NCBI RefSeq assembly: GCF_000633535.1
Contig: NZ_AYMR01000006.1
Location: 62,001-126,000 of the forward strand
DNA: 64,000 nucleotides
Direction: 5' to 3'
Origin: Leifsonia aquatica H1aii
GTDB lineage: Bacteria > Actinomycetota > Actinomycetes > Actinomycetales > Microbacteriaceae
The position numbers and the translations under genes were made by a program. Under the pieces are notes generated by a model, which was not told where the DNA came from, ran no database searches, and was given only the letters and a program-made list of their open reading frames with translations. This document shows positions 43,752-53,333 of the stretch, piece after piece; position 1 is the first letter of the stretch; each line of letters starts with the position of its first letter.

Positions 43752-44528
43752 TCAGTTCAGCGTGCGGGTGCCGTCCGGCAGCGCCCCTCCGGCGTAGAGC
43801 GCCTGCGCCGCGTCCTGCAACGCGGTCAGGGCGACGCGCTGCGTCCACGGGCCGTACGAGACCCGGGCGACGCCGAGCTCCTGCAGCCGGGCGGGAGAGA
43901 GGGAACCGGGGACCGCGATGACGCTGAGCGTGCGCTCGCCCAGGCCGCCGACCAGCGCGGCCACCGTCGCCTCGTCGAGCAGCCCGGGCACGAAGACGCT
44001 CGTCGCTCCGGCGTCGAGGAAGGCCCCTCCGCGGCGGACGGCCTCCTCGGTCTTCTGCGCGACCGACGGCAGAGTGTCGCGGAGGAAGACGTCGGTGCGC
44101 GCATTGAGGGCGAACGGCACCCCCTCCGCCTCGGCCGCCCGCACCGCGTCCCGTACAAGGGCCACCGCGTCCTCGAACGGACGCATCCGGTCCTCCAGGT
44201 TGGCGCCGACGACTCCCACGCCGATCGCTCGGCGGATCGTCTCGCCGGCGTCACCGTACCCGCCCTCGAGGTCGGCGCTCACCGGCAGGTCCGTCGCCGC
44301 GACGATCCGGCCCACCATGTCGAGCATGAGGTCGAGCGGGATCTTCTCGCCGTCGTCGTATCCGAGCGTGGCGGCGATGGAGTGGCTGGCGGTCGCGAGG
44401 GCGCGGGTCTCGGGCAGAGCGGCGATCGCGGTCGCGCTGATCGCGTCCCAGACATTGACGACCTGCAGCAGTTCGGGGGCGTGGTGGAGGCGGCGCAGCT
44501 CGGAGCCGCGTTCGGTGATGGTGGCCAT
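43752..44528 (-). CDS. Isocitrate lyase/PEP mutase superfamily protein
   Basis: A 258-residue TIM-barrel protein of the PEP phosphonomutase-like branch: NVWDAISATAIAALPETRAL, PVSADLEGGYGDAG, GANLEDRM, ALNARTDVFL. The KKCGH catalytic loop of true isocitrate and methylisocitrate lyases is absent, so it is not a PrpB paralogue in function; the reaction is unknown (C-C or P-C cleaving). TAGGGT (44535-44540) is 6 nt before the ATG. It reads in the same direction as the AcuI-like gene, 32 bp away. Confidence 0.82.
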   Translation of the reverse strand: MATITERGSELRRLHHAPELLQVVNVWDAISATAIAALPETRALATASHSIAATLGYDDGEKIPLDLMLDMVGRIVAATDLPVSADLEGGYGDAGETIRRAIGVGVVGANLEDRMRPFEDAVALVRDAVRAAEAEGVPFALNARTDVFLRDTLPSVAQKTEEAVRRGGAFLDAGATSVFVPGLLDEATVAALVGGLGERTLSVIAVPGSLSPARLQELGVARVSYGPWTQRVALTALQDAAQALYAGGALPDGTRTLN

Positions 44529-44573
44529 GCCGCCACCCTACGACCACGTGCGCGTGCCCTCTAGGATGGCCCC
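44529..44573. promoter_or_regulatory. Compact divergent promoter pair (45 bp)
   Basis: The gap between the start codons of the PEP-mutase-like gene and the LssY-C gene holds two leaderless -10 boxes back to back: TAGGGT on the minus strand (44535-44540) and TAGGAT on the plus strand (44562-44567), each 6 nt from its start codon. Confidence 0.7.
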
Positions 44574-46019
44574 ATGACCCAGCCGGAGGCTCCCAGCGCG
44601 GCGCCGAACGACGCTCCGGGGGCCGGGCGCAAGACCCGGTCGGCGACCGCCCGGCGGTTCTCGGTCAATGCGGTCGTCGACTACGCGTTCTTCCTGTTCG
44701 GGGGCGTCGCCGCGGTCTGGCTGGCCTGGCTCGTGCTCACCGAGAGCTTCGGGTGGGGATGGTTCCTCGTCCTGTTCTTCATCCTGTTCTGGCTCGTCCT
44801 CGCCTATCTGGTGCTGCCGAGACTGCACCGGATCCTGACCCAGATCTACGTTCCCGACTACTTCATCGGCCGGGCCCGCACCAGCGATGGACTGCTCGGC
44901 GACCCGGTCAACCTCGCGCTGCTCGGGTCGGAGGAGCAGCTCGACGACGCGATGCGCGCCGCCGGCTGGACCCGCGCCGACGACGTCACCCTGGCCTCCA
45001 GCCGCCGCATCGTGACCTCGACGCTCCTGCGCCGCAGCTACGACGAAGCGCCGGTCAGCCCGCTGTTCCTGTTCGGCCACCAGCAGGACGTCGCCTATCA
45101 GCAGGAGGTGCTCGGCAACCCGGCCAAGAGGCATCATGTGCGGTTCTGGAAATGCCCGGAGGGCTGGCTCCTGCCGGGCGGGCACCAGGTCGACTGGCTC
45201 GCGGCCGGCACCTTCGACAAGTCCGTCGGCTTCTCGCTGTTCACCCTGCAGATCACGCACAAGATCGACGCGAACACCGACATCGAGCGGGACCACATCG
45301 TCTCCACACTGCTGACGGCCGACATCGGGGTGGAGGTCGAGGTCATCCGCGACTTCTCCAGCGGCTACCACTCGCGCAACGGGGGAGGCGACAGCATCGA
45401 GACCGATGGCGACCTGCCTGTGGTCGATCTGGGACGCGTCCCCGTCGACGCCGAGGCCGAGCGCGTGGTGCAGCAGGCGGAAGCACGCCGCATCGCCCTC
45501 GCCGAGCGTCGACCGATCCCGACGGCGCTCGGCTTCCTGCTCATGCTGCTGCGGGTCGGGGCGGGTGCGCTCTTCGTCGCCCTCACGGTGCTGAGCTGGC
45601 GGGAGTGGGTGGGGTCGCTCTTCGACGCCGGTGATCTGGAGGGGGTGACCCGCCATCAGGCGGACGTCGTCTTCGGGGTTCTGCTCGGGATCTTCGCCGC
45701 CGGCCTCGTCTTCTACTTCCTCCTCGCGCTCCTCGTCCTCTTCGGCAGCAATTGGGCCCGGATCGCGTCCATGTCGTACAGCGCCGCGCTCATCGTGTTC
45801 GCGGCCATCGACTTCTTCAACGGCGGCCCGCAGATCACGCTGCGCAACAACCTCCTCGGCCTGCCGCTCGACATCCTGGTCGTACTGGCCCTGTCGTCCC
45901 AGAGGTCCCGGCTCTGGGCTCGCCGTCCCAGGGGCTCGCGCCGCGCCGGGGGCGCAGAAGCGACGGCCCACGCCCTCGCCGCGGCCCGGGCGCCCGCGGA
46001 CGACACGACGCTGCGCTAG
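44574..46019 (+). CDS. LssY C-terminal domain membrane protein
   Basis: A 481-residue protein with two N-terminal helices (YAFFLFGGVAAVWLAWLVL and GWGWFLVLFFILFWLVLAYL), a large middle domain (about 110-300) of the LssY C-terminal type with GDPVNLALLGSEEQLDDAMR, AGWTRADDVTLASSRRIV and RHHVRFWK, and a C-terminal block of about four helices. In other bacteria this domain is fused to phosphatase modules; here it stands alone. Function unknown, probably a membrane or envelope process. Leaderless ATG after TAGGAT. Confidence 0.78.
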   Translation: MTQPEAPSAAPNDAPGAGRKTRSATARRFSVNAVVDYAFFLFGGVAAVWLAWLVLTESFGWGWFLVLFFILFWLVLAYLVLPRLHRILTQIYVPDYFIGRARTSDGLLGDPVNLALLGSEEQLDDAMRAAGWTRADDVTLASSRRIVTSTLLRRSYDEAPVSPLFLFGHQQDVAYQQEVLGNPAKRHHVRFWKCPEGWLLPGGHQVDWLAAGTFDKSVGFSLFTLQITHKIDANTDIERDHIVSTLLTADIGVEVEVIRDFSSGYHSRNGGGDSIETDGDLPVVDLGRVPVDAEAERVVQQAEARRIALAERRPIPTALGFLLMLLRVGAGALFVALTVLSWREWVGSLFDAGDLEGVTRHQADVVFGVLLGIFAAGLVFYFLLALLVLFGSNWARIASMSYSAALIVFAAIDFFNGGPQITLRNNLLGLPLDILVVLALSSQRSRLWARRPRGSRRAGGAEATAHALAAARAPADDTTLR

Positions 46020-46060
46020 CGCGGCCGCATCGCGGCCCGGCGCCGGCGGAACGGCCGTCG

Positions 46061-47656
46061 TCACATGAGCGGCTTCTTGCCACCGGGACCGGACGACTTG
46101 AGCGCCGCCTCCTCCGCGTCGAGGAAGGCGAGGACCGAGCGCACGGCCGGCTCCTGGTAGCGGCCTTCGGCGCGGGCGGTCAGCACAGCCTGCCGCTCCG
46201 CGACGATCATGGTGCGGCGCAGGTGCCGGTACTCGAGCGGGGTGTCCTCGCTCTCGTCGGCGGAAGGGTTCTCCAGGGCGTCGGAGAGGAAAACGGCATT
46301 GATCCGCAACCGCTCGATCACGCGCTGGTCCTCGTTGCCGGTGACCTGGGTCTCCAGGTGCTCCAGTCCGGCCGTCTGCGCTTCGGCGAGCAGCCGCTGC
46401 ATCTCGCTCGCCTCCTGCGCGAAGTCGGGCGACGGCAGATGCAGGCGACGGATGATCCACGGCAGTGCCAGACCCTCGAGCAGGGTGGCGACCACGACCA
46501 CGAACGCCAGGAACTGCAGGAACTCGCGGTGCGGGGTCTCCGTGGGCAGCAGGAACACCGCGGCCAGCGTGACCACGCCGCGGATCCCGGCGAACGACAC
46601 GGCGATGCCCGTCGGCCACGACCAGCCGCGCTCCCGCAGGCGCCGAGGGCCGTACTTGTACAGCGCCGTCGTGCCGACCATCCACGCGAACCGGGCGAGG
46701 AACAGTGCCAGCAGCACCACGACGCTGATGATCACCGTCTCCCACACGGTGATGCCCGAGCGGAACGCGCCGCTCAGGATGCTCGACAGCTCCAGCCCGA
46801 TGAACAGGAAGACGGCGTTCTCCAGCAGGAACTGGATGGTGCGCCAGTTGATCGTCTCGGCGATGCGGGCCTCGGCCGTCTGGATGGTCGGCGACCGGTA
46901 GCCGAGGTAGAGGCCGGCGACGACGACCGAGAGGATGCCGGAGCCGTGCAGGAACTGCGAGGGGATGAATGCGAGGTACGGAGTGATCAGCCCGAGCGAC
47001 GTGTCCAGCACGGGGGAGCGCAGTTGCTTGCGGATGAGCGAGAGCACCCAGCCGACCGCGAGACCGACGCCGATGCCGACCACGACGGCCAGCCCGAACT
47101 CGCCCGCGATCGCCCACGGGTTGATCACGCTCACGATCGCGGCGATGCTCGCGTTCAGGGCGACCAGCGCGGTCGCGTCGTTGAGCAGGCTCTCGCCCTC
47201 CAGCACCGTCACGAGTCGGCGGGGGAGGTGTCCGCGACCCGCGATCGCGGTCACCGCCACCGTGTCCGTGGGGGCGACCACCGCCCCGAACGCGAACGCG
47301 GCGGCGAGTGTGATCGCCGGGACGATCAGCCAGGTCGCGAACCCGACGACGATCACGGTGAAGGCCACGAGTCCGACCGAGAGCAGCAGGATGCCGTCGC
47401 GGCGGGCCCGCACATCCACGATGGAGGTCTGGATCGCCGCCGCGAACAGCAGGGGCGGCAGCAGGCCGTAGAGCACGACCTCGGGCTCCAGCGCGATCTG
47501 GGGGACGCCCGGGATGAACGACGCGATGGCGCCGACGACCACCAGCACCACCGGAGCGGACCAGCCGACACGGCGCGACAGCCCCGTGACGGTGACCGTG
47601 ACGAGGACGAACGACACGATCCAGACGATGGCTGCTACCGGATCCATGGTGTTCAT
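46061..47656 (-). CDS. CPA1-family Na+/H+ antiporter
   Basis: A 531-residue monovalent cation/proton antiporter: about 12 helices in residues 1-410, then a cytosolic tail of 120 residues. Characteristic are AAFAFGAVVAPTDTVAVTAI with the ion-binding Asp in PTDT, GESLLNDATALVALN, and FAGIRGVVTLAAVF. Members extrude Na+ or K+ for pH and salt tolerance. ATG 47656 (MNTMDPVAAIVWIVSFVL) is chosen; the frame is open upstream, but that region is antisense to trhO. ATG 47647 is an alternative. Converges with the LssY-C gene. Confidence 0.92.
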   Translation of the reverse strand: MNTMDPVAAIVWIVSFVLVTVTVTGLSRRVGWSAPVVLVVVGAIASFIPGVPQIALEPEVVLYGLLPPLLFAAAIQTSIVDVRARRDGILLLSVGLVAFTVIVVGFATWLIVPAITLAAAFAFGAVVAPTDTVAVTAIAGRGHLPRRLVTVLEGESLLNDATALVALNASIAAIVSVINPWAIAGEFGLAVVVGIGVGLAVGWVLSLIRKQLRSPVLDTSLGLITPYLAFIPSQFLHGSGILSVVVAGLYLGYRSPTIQTAEARIAETINWRTIQFLLENAVFLFIGLELSSILSGAFRSGITVWETVIISVVVLLALFLARFAWMVGTTALYKYGPRRLRERGWSWPTGIAVSFAGIRGVVTLAAVFLLPTETPHREFLQFLAFVVVVATLLEGLALPWIIRRLHLPSPDFAQEASEMQRLLAEAQTAGLEHLETQVTGNEDQRVIERLRINAVFLSDALENPSADESEDTPLEYRHLRRTMIVAERQAVLTARAEGRYQEPAVRSVLAFLDAEEAALKSSGPGGKKPLM

Positions 47657-47718
47657 GATGGCCGCAACGCGAAGCGGCCAGCAATGGTTCCCACCGGTCG
47701 GGGAGGACGCGTTCGCCG

Positions 47719-48615
47719 TCAGCGAGGGGGAGAGGCGTGCGCTTCGCAGCGCAGCATGTCGCACCTCTCGCAGACCACCAGCTGCTCGCGGCACGACGGA
47801 TCCGCGCAGTTCCGCATCCGGCTGGTCGCCGCACCGCAGGCCGCGCACCGGCCGAGGACGGCGGGATCCGGGCCGAACGACACCGACCCCCGTCCGTCGA
47901 AGACGTACAGCGACCCCTCCCAGAGCCCGGCGTCGCCGAACGCCTCGCCATACCGGACGATGCCGCCGTCGAGCTGGTAGACCTCCTGGAACCCGCGGGA
48001 CTTCATCAACCCCGAGAGCACCTCGCACCGGATGCCGCCGGTGCAGTAGGTGACGACCGGCTTGTCCTTGAGGTGGTCGTACCTCCCGCTCTCCAGCTCG
48101 GCGACGAACTCGCGGGTGTTCGACACCTCCGGCACGACCGCATCGCGGAACCGTCCGATCTCGGCCTCGAACCGATTGCGCCCGTCGAAGAAGACCACGT
48201 CGTCGCGTTCGTCGACCAGTCGCTGCACGTCCTCAGGGGCGAGGCGCTCGCCGCCGCCGACGACACCGGAGCCATCGACCCGCAGCTCGTCCGGAGCCCC
48301 GAAGGAGACGATCTCGTCGCGCACGCGCACCGAGAGCCGGGGGAAGTCACGGCTGAGACCGTCCTCGTCCAGACCGGAGCCTTCGCTCCACTTCGCGTCG
48401 AGCCCGTGGAACCCCGGATACTCGCGGGTCGACCGCAGATACCGCTTCACGGCATCGAGCTCCCCGCCGACCGTGCCGTTGATGCCGTCCTTCGAGATCA
48501 GGATGCGTCCGCGCAGTCCCAGCGACGCGCACAGGTCGCGCTGCCACAGCCGGATGGCCTCCGGATCGGGCAGCGGAGTGAACGCGTAGTAGAGCAGGAT
48601 CTTGGGGACGGGCAC
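47719..48615 (-). CDS. trhO: tRNA uridine(34) hydroxylase (rhodanese-like)
   Basis: A 298-residue enzyme of the TrhO/YceA family that introduces 5-hydroxyuridine at tRNA wobble U34. It starts [20 protein letters not shown], has [19 protein letters not shown], a rhodanese domain with the active-site loop CTGGIRC at residues 191-197, and a C-terminal Cys-rich stretch (CAACGA, CADPSC, CERCDML) likely binding zinc. GTG 48615 is leaderless, with TACCAT 6 nt upstream. Reads towards the antiporter gene in the same direction. Confidence 0.92.
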   Translation of the reverse strand: MPVPKILLYYAFTPLPDPEAIRLWQRDLCASLGLRGRILISKDGINGTVGGELDAVKRYLRSTREYPGFHGLDAKWSEGSGLDEDGLSRDFPRLSVRVRDEIVSFGAPDELRVDGSGVVGGGERLAPEDVQRLVDERDDVVFFDGRNRFEAEIGRFRDAVVPEVSNTREFVAELESGRYDHLKDKPVVTYCTGGIRCEVLSGLMKSRGFQEVYQLDGGIVRYGEAFGDAGLWEGSLYVFDGRGSVSFGPDPAVLGRCAACGAATSRMRNCADPSCREQLVVCERCDMLRCEAHASPPR

Positions 48616-48774
48616 CTGTCGATGGTAGGCGACGCGGGCGAGACGGGGCCCGGAGGGCAGCGGGCCACGCGCCCGAAGCTGCGAACGCCGGAAGTTTCGT
48701 TCGCCAAGTGTTCAGCCAGCTCAGGCATGGTGGGAGTAGCCTCCAGGCGCGCAGTACGGCAGAAAGGCGGTTCC

Positions 48775-49548
48775 GTGCGAACCATCGTCATCATCCCCAC
48801 CTACAACGAGCGGGAGAACGTCGGCCCGATCGTGGGTCGGGTGCGCGCGTCCGTGCCTGTCGCCGAGGTGCTCGTGGTCGACGACAACTCGCCGGACGGC
48901 ACCGGGGAGATCGCTGATGCGCTCGCCGCCACCGACGCGAACGTGCACGTGCTGCACCGCGCGGGCAAGGACGGTCTCGGAGCCGCCTACCGCGAGGGGA
49001 TGCGCTGGGCGCTCGACGCCGGCTACGACCGGATCGTCGAGATGGACGCCGACGGCTCGCACCGTCCGGAGGAGCTCCCGCGACTGCTCGACGCCCTGGA
49101 CGGGGACGGGCGCGGTGCCGATCTCGTGCTCGGCTCCCGTTGGGTGCCCGGCGGTGGCGTGGTCAACTGGCCGGCCCGGCGCCGCCTGCTCTCCCGCGGC
49201 GGCAGCGCGTACTCCCGGATCGCCCTCGGGGTCCCGGCGCGCGACGTGACCGGCGGCTATCGCGCCTTCACCGCCGACGCACTCCGCCGCATCCACTTCG
49301 CCGATGTCGAGAGCCAGGGCTACTGCTTCCAGATCGACATGCTCCGTCGTGCCTACCGTGCCGGCCTGACCGTCGCGGAGGTGCCGATCACCTTCGTGGA
49401 GCGCGAGCACGGCGCGTCGAAGATGACCGGCGGGATCGTCGCCGAGGCGATGCTGCGGGTCACCGGGTGGGGCATCACCGGACTCCCGTCCCGCTTCCGC
49501 CGCCGACCGGTGCCCGCCGCCGTCTCCGAATCCGCTCAACGCGTCTGA
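48775..49548 (+). CDS. ppm1: Polyprenol-phosphate mannosyltransferase (Ppm1-like)
   Basis: A 257-residue GT2 glycosyltransferase that would transfer mannose from GDP-mannose to polyprenyl phosphate, the donor for lipoglycan and protein mannosylation in actinobacteria. Start VRTIVIIPTYNERENVGPIV, nucleotide loop LVVDDNSPDGTGE, DxD-like MDADGSH, GSRWVPGGGVVNWPARRRLL and FVEREHGASKMTGGIVAEAM. Domain 2 (acyltransferase) of mycobacterial Ppm1 is absent, as in Corynebacteriales-free lineages. GTG start with AAAGGCGG 4 nt upstream. Confidence 0.9.
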   Translation: MRTIVIIPTYNERENVGPIVGRVRASVPVAEVLVVDDNSPDGTGEIADALAATDANVHVLHRAGKDGLGAAYREGMRWALDAGYDRIVEMDADGSHRPEELPRLLDALDGDGRGADLVLGSRWVPGGGVVNWPARRRLLSRGGSAYSRIALGVPARDVTGGYRAFTADALRRIHFADVESQGYCFQIDMLRRAYRAGLTVAEVPITFVEREHGASKMTGGIVAEAMLRVTGWGITGLPSRFRRRPVPAAVSESAQRV

Positions 49549-49579
49549 GCCGGGCGCCGCCCGAGCGTAGGTTACGGGT

Positions 49580-50113
49580 ATGACCTCGAACGATCCCCTG
49601 GAGCGCTTCGGCGCCGTTCCCCTCTTCACGCTGATCAGTGACGACATCGCCGACGGACGGCCGCTCGCGCGGGAGCAGTGGGGCGCCGGCGGTGGCGGCG
49701 GAGACGTCTCCCCGCAGCTGGCCTGGAGCGGCTTCCCCGCCGAGACCCGGAGCTTCGCGGTGACCATCCACGACCCGGACGCACCGACCGGCTCCGGCTT
49801 CTGGCACTGGGCGGTGTTCAACATCCCGGCCGAGGTGACAGCGCTCGCCGCGGGCGCCGGGGCGGAGGGCGGCGCGGGATTGCCGCAGGGAGCCGCCATG
49901 CTCTCGAACGAGCTGCGCTCGAAGAGCTTCACCGGGGCGGGTCCGCCGCCCGGGACGGGGACGCACCACTACCACGTGGTCGTGCACGCGCTGGATGTCG
50001 ACCGGCTGGACCTCGACCCCGAGTCGACCCCCGCGGTTCTGGGCTTCAACGCGCACTTCCACACGCTCGCGCGCGCCGTGCTCACCCCGGTCGCGACCGC
50101 CGGCGACATCTGA
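49580..50113 (+). CDS. YbhB/YbcL-family PEBP-like protein
   Basis: A 177-residue phosphatidylethanolamine-binding-protein-fold protein. Signatures are GGDVSPQLAWSG, the anion-binding TIHDPDAPTGSGFWHWAVFN (about 59-80), and GTHHYHVVVHALDVDRL. The E. coli relatives have no proven biochemical role. Cytosolic. TAGGTT lies 6 nt before the ATG (leaderless). It converges with the LysE gene; both stop codons fall in the arms of an inverted repeat. Confidence 0.88.
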   Translation: MTSNDPLERFGAVPLFTLISDDIADGRPLAREQWGAGGGGGDVSPQLAWSGFPAETRSFAVTIHDPDAPTGSGFWHWAVFNIPAEVTALAAGAGAEGGAGLPQGAAMLSNELRSKSFTGAGPPPGTGTHHYHVVVHALDVDRLDLDPESTPAVLGFNAHFHTLARAVLTPVATAGDI

Positions 50114-50162
50114 CCGGGGCGCGTCGCCCGAGCCGCCCGGGGCCACGGGTGCGGCCGGTCAG
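50110..50162. terminator. Inverted repeat carrying both convergent stop codons
   Basis: CTGACCGG at 50110-50117 and CCGGTCAG at 50155-50162 form the 8-bp outer arms of a structure that encloses G/C-rich inner hairpins. The TGA of the YbhB gene and the TGA of the LysE gene lie one in each arm. A shared bidirectional terminator is plausible. Confidence 0.5.
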
Positions 50163-50794
50163 CTCTTGCTTCCGGTGAGAGCCAGGATCCCCCCGAGTCC
50201 GATCATCATCACGCCTCCGGTGGCACCCAGTCGCTCGACCCGCTTCGGTGACCGCGCGAACCACAGCCGCGCGCTCCCCGCGGCGAGCGCCCAGATGCTG
50301 TCGCAGATCAGCGCGAGCACGAGGAACACCACGCCCAGCGCGAACAGCTGGATCGGGATGCCGCCGGCCTGGGGATCGACGAACTGCGGTAGCACGGCGA
50401 CGAAGAACACGAGCGATTTCGGGTTGGTCAGACCGACCACGAAGCCCTCGCCCAGGATCCGCCAGGCCGACCGCGCCGCTGCCGACTCGTGGGTGACCGC
50501 CGTGCGGCGCCGGTGGCGGATCGCCTGGACGCCCAGGTAGACGAGATAGGCGGCGCCCGCGAACTTGATGATTGCGAAGACGACGGCGGACTGCGCGACG
50601 AGCGCACCGATTCCCACGGCCACGGCGATCACGAGCGGCAGCATCCCGAGCGCGTTGCCGAGCACGCTGAGCAGGCCGCCCGCACGGCCGAGCGCGAGAG
50701 ACCGGCCGATGACGAACAGCACACTCGGCCCCGGGATGACGATCAGCGCCACAGCGGCGAGCGCGAACGCCAGGAGGGAGGGGGCGGGCACCAT
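50159..50794 (-). CDS. LysE-family amino-acid exporter
   Basis: A 211-residue exporter with about six membrane segments. The family motif ALIVIPGPSVLFVIGRSLAL (about 17-36) and LVGLTNPKSLVFFVAVLPQF-like VVGLTNPKSLVFFVAVLPQF are intact. Members export basic or hydrophobic amino acids, homoserine lactones or similar. ATG 50794 is leaderless, with TACGCT 6 nt upstream. Divergent from prpD with a 30-bp gap, where the two -10 boxes are a few bases apart. Confidence 0.88.
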   Translation of the reverse strand: MVPAPSLLAFALAAVALIVIPGPSVLFVIGRSLALGRAGGLLSVLGNALGMLPLVIAVAVGIGALVAQSAVVFAIIKFAGAAYLVYLGVQAIRHRRRTAVTHESAAARSAWRILGEGFVVGLTNPKSLVFFVAVLPQFVDPQAGGIPIQLFALGVVFLVLALICDSIWALAAGSARLWFARSPKRVERLGATGGVMMIGLGGILALTGSKS

Positions 50795-50824
50795 GAGCAG
50801 AGCGTAGCGAGGTAGGTTCGATAC
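50795..50824. promoter_or_regulatory. 30-bp divergent promoter between lysE-like and prpD
   Basis: The minus-strand TACGCT (50801-50806) and plus-strand TAGGTT (50813-50818) -10 boxes are only 6 bp apart and each 6 nt from its start codon, so the two leaderless promoters must compete. No room is left for a separate operator, so any prp control would act inside the coding ends. Confidence 0.65.
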
Positions 50825-52396
50825 GTGAAGATCCACAACGTCCGTGTGCACCGCAGCGAAGAGAACCTCGCCCGACAGGACCAGCTCGCCTGGAAGATCG
50901 CCGAGGTCGCCGCCGATCCGGTGGAGGTCGACACCGAGGTCGCCGACATGGTGATCAACCGCGTCATCGACAACGCCGCCGTCGCCGTCGCCTCCCTCAC
51001 CCGCCGCCCGGTCGTCTCGGCGCGGTCGCAGGCGCTCGCCCACCCGCTGCCGGCTCGCCAGCTGGAGGAGCTGGCGGCGTCAGCGGACCGGCCGCAGGAC
51101 GGCGCCACCGTCTTCGGCGAGCAGGAGGCCGTCCGCGTGTCGCCCGAGTGGGCCGCGTGGGCCAACGGTGTCGCGGTGCGCGAGCTGGACTACCACGACA
51201 CCTTCCTGTCGGCGGAGTACTCGCACCCCGGCGACAACATCCCGCCGATCACGGCGGTGGCCCAGCATGCCGCACGCGCCTTCGGTCTCACCGGCCACGA
51301 CCTCGTGCGCGGGATCGCCACCGGCTACGAGATCCAGATCGACCTCGCGAAGGCGATCAGCCTGCACGCCCACAAGATCGACCATGTCGCCCATCTCGGC
51401 CCGTCGGCCGCGGCCGGCATCGGAACCCTGTTGCGACTGCCGACGGAGGTCGTCTTCCAGGCGATCGGGCAGGCCCTGCACACCACGACGGCCACACGGC
51501 AGTCCCGCAAGGGTGAGATCTCGAGCTGGAAGGCGCACGCCCCCGCCTTCGCAGGCAAGATGGCGGTCGAGGCGATCGACCGGGCGATGCGGGGCGAGAC
51601 CAGCCCGACCCCGATCTACGAGGGCGAGGACGGCGTCATCGCCTGGCTGCTCGACGGGCCGTCCGCGTCGTACGACGTGCCGTTGCCGGCGGCGGGAGAG
51701 GCCAAGCGCGCCATCCTCGACTCCTACACGAAGGAGCACTCGGCCGAGTACCAGGCACAGGCCTGGATCGACCTCGCCCGCAAGTTGCACCGCGAGCATC
51801 CCGAGGCCGCCGACCCGTCGCGGGTGGAGTCGATCCTCATCCACACGTCGCACCACACCCACTACGTGATCGGCTCGGGTGCGAACGACCCGCAGAAGTA
51901 CGATCCTTCGGCGTCGCGGGAGACGCTGGACCACAGCATCCCGTACATCTTCACCGTCGCCCTGCAGGACGGCGGGTGGCACCACGTGGAGTCCTATCTC
52001 CCGTCGCGTGCCGCTCGTCCCGACACGGTCGCGCTCTGGGGCAAGGTCACCACCACGGAGGACCCGGAGTGGACGCGTCGCTACCACTCGACCGATCCGG
52101 CGGAGAAGGCGTTCGGCGGCCGGGTGGAGATCCACCTCGCCGACGGCCGCGTGATCACCGATGAGATCGCTGTCGCCGACGCCCACCCGCTCGGGGCTCG
52201 GCCCTTCGTCCGCGCCGATTACGTGGCGAAGTTCCGCACCCTCGCGACCGACGTGCTGGAGCCGGCCGAGATCGAGCGCTTCCTGAGCGTCGCCGAACGA
52301 CTGCCGGAGCTGTCGGCCGCCGAGCTCGGCGGGCTCACCATCACCGCCGCTCCGGGGGTGCTCGCCTCCGTCCCGGCCCCGAAGGGACTCTTCTGA
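50825..52396 (+). CDS. prpD: 2-Methylcitrate dehydratase
   Basis: A 523-residue MmgE/PrpD-family enzyme, second step of the methylcitrate cycle (2-methylcitrate to 2-methyl-cis-aconitate). It starts [20 protein letters not shown] and contains [56 protein letters not shown] and [16 protein letters not shown]. Length fits PrpD of the AcnD-free class. Followed by prpB with a 1-base stop/start overlap (TGATG) and prpC. Acts in propionyl-CoA catabolism. Confidence 0.94.
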   Translation: MKIHNVRVHRSEENLARQDQLAWKIAEVAADPVEVDTEVADMVINRVIDNAAVAVASLTRRPVVSARSQALAHPLPARQLEELAASADRPQDGATVFGEQEAVRVSPEWAAWANGVAVRELDYHDTFLSAEYSHPGDNIPPITAVAQHAARAFGLTGHDLVRGIATGYEIQIDLAKAISLHAHKIDHVAHLGPSAAAGIGTLLRLPTEVVFQAIGQALHTTTATRQSRKGEISSWKAHAPAFAGKMAVEAIDRAMRGETSPTPIYEGEDGVIAWLLDGPSASYDVPLPAAGEAKRAILDSYTKEHSAEYQAQAWIDLARKLHREHPEAADPSRVESILIHTSHHTHYVIGSGANDPQKYDPSASRETLDHSIPYIFTVALQDGGWHHVESYLPSRAARPDTVALWGKVTTTEDPEWTRRYHSTDPAEKAFGGRVEIHLADGRVITDEIAVADAHPLGARPFVRADYVAKFRTLATDVLEPAEIERFLSVAERLPELSAAELGGLTITAAPGVLASVPAPKGLF

Positions 52397-53295
52397 TGTT
52401 GTACTCCACCGTTCCCGCGCACGAGAAGCGTGCGGCGTTCCGCGCCCGACTTGCGTCCGGGGAACTCGTGCGGATGCCCGGAGCCTTCAACCCGCTCAGC
52501 GCCCGCCTCATCGAGCGCAAGGGCTTCGAGGGCGTGTACATCTCGGGCGCCGTGCTCTCGGCCGATCTCGGCCTGCCGGACATCGGCCTCACGACGCTCA
52601 CCGAGGTCGCGGGCCGGTCCGCTCAGATCACGCGGATGACCGACCTCCCCGCCCTTGTCGATGCCGACACCGGCTTCGGCGAGCCGATGAACGTGGCGCG
52701 CACCGTCCAGTCCCTCGAGGACGCCGGGGTGGCCGGGCTGCACATCGAGGACCAGGTCAACCCCAAGCGCTGCGGCCACCTCGACGGCAAGCAGGTGGTG
52801 GACGAGAGCACGGCGCTCAAGCGCATCCGTGCGGCCGTGGACGCCCGCCGCGACCCCAACCTGCTGATCATGGCGCGCACCGACATCCGGGCCGTGGACG
52901 GTCTGGATGCGGCGCTCGACCGGGCGAAGGCCCTGGTCGACGCGGGCGCCGACGCCATCTTCCCCGAGGCGATGGCCGACCTGTCCGAGTTCGAGGCCGT
53001 GCGGCGGGCCATCGACGTGCCGATGCTCGCCAACATGACCGAGTTCGGCAAGAGCGACCTGTTCACGGTGGACCAGTTGCGGGACGTCGGGGTGAACATC
53101 GTGATCTGGCCGGTGTCGCTGCTCCGCCTCGCGATGGGCGCCGCCGAGCGTGGTCTCGACCAGCTCGTCGCGGGCGGCTCCCTCGAACCGCTCCTCGGGT
53201 CGATGCAGCATCGCGCCGACCTCTACGACCTGATTGACTACGAGGGCTACAACACGTTCGATTCGTCGGTCTTCACCTTCGACGTGCGTCGGTAG
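52396..53295 (+). CDS. prpB: 2-Methylisocitrate lyase
   Basis: A 299-residue member of the isocitrate lyase superfamily cleaving 2-methylisocitrate to pyruvate and succinate. The catalytic loop KRCGH is at residues 124-128 (Cys126), preceded by VDADTGFGEPMNVART and followed by IMARTDIRAVDGLDAALDRA, as in PrpB. The start shares the stop base of prpD, so translation is coupled. Closest family: methylisocitrate lyase rather than PEP mutase. Confidence 0.94.
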   Translation: MLYSTVPAHEKRAAFRARLASGELVRMPGAFNPLSARLIERKGFEGVYISGAVLSADLGLPDIGLTTLTEVAGRSAQITRMTDLPALVDADTGFGEPMNVARTVQSLEDAGVAGLHIEDQVNPKRCGHLDGKQVVDESTALKRIRAAVDARRDPNLLIMARTDIRAVDGLDAALDRAKALVDAGADAIFPEAMADLSEFEAVRRAIDVPMLANMTEFGKSDLFTVDQLRDVGVNIVIWPVSLLRLAMGAAERGLDQLVAGGSLEPLLGSMQHRADLYDLIDYEGYNTFDSSVFTFDVRR

Positions 53296-53333
53296 CGCCC
53301 CACCCGCTTGGCAGCTGTAGCGAAGGAGCTCGA

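Noticed and set aside
44538-47951. A very long leftward open frame (over 1,100 codons) antisense to the LssY-C gene and out of frame with the antiporter
   Set aside because: It is low-complexity Arg/Gly/Asp-rich, has no domain, and overlaps two well-supported genes; it is a G+C artefact of long stop-free shadow frames.
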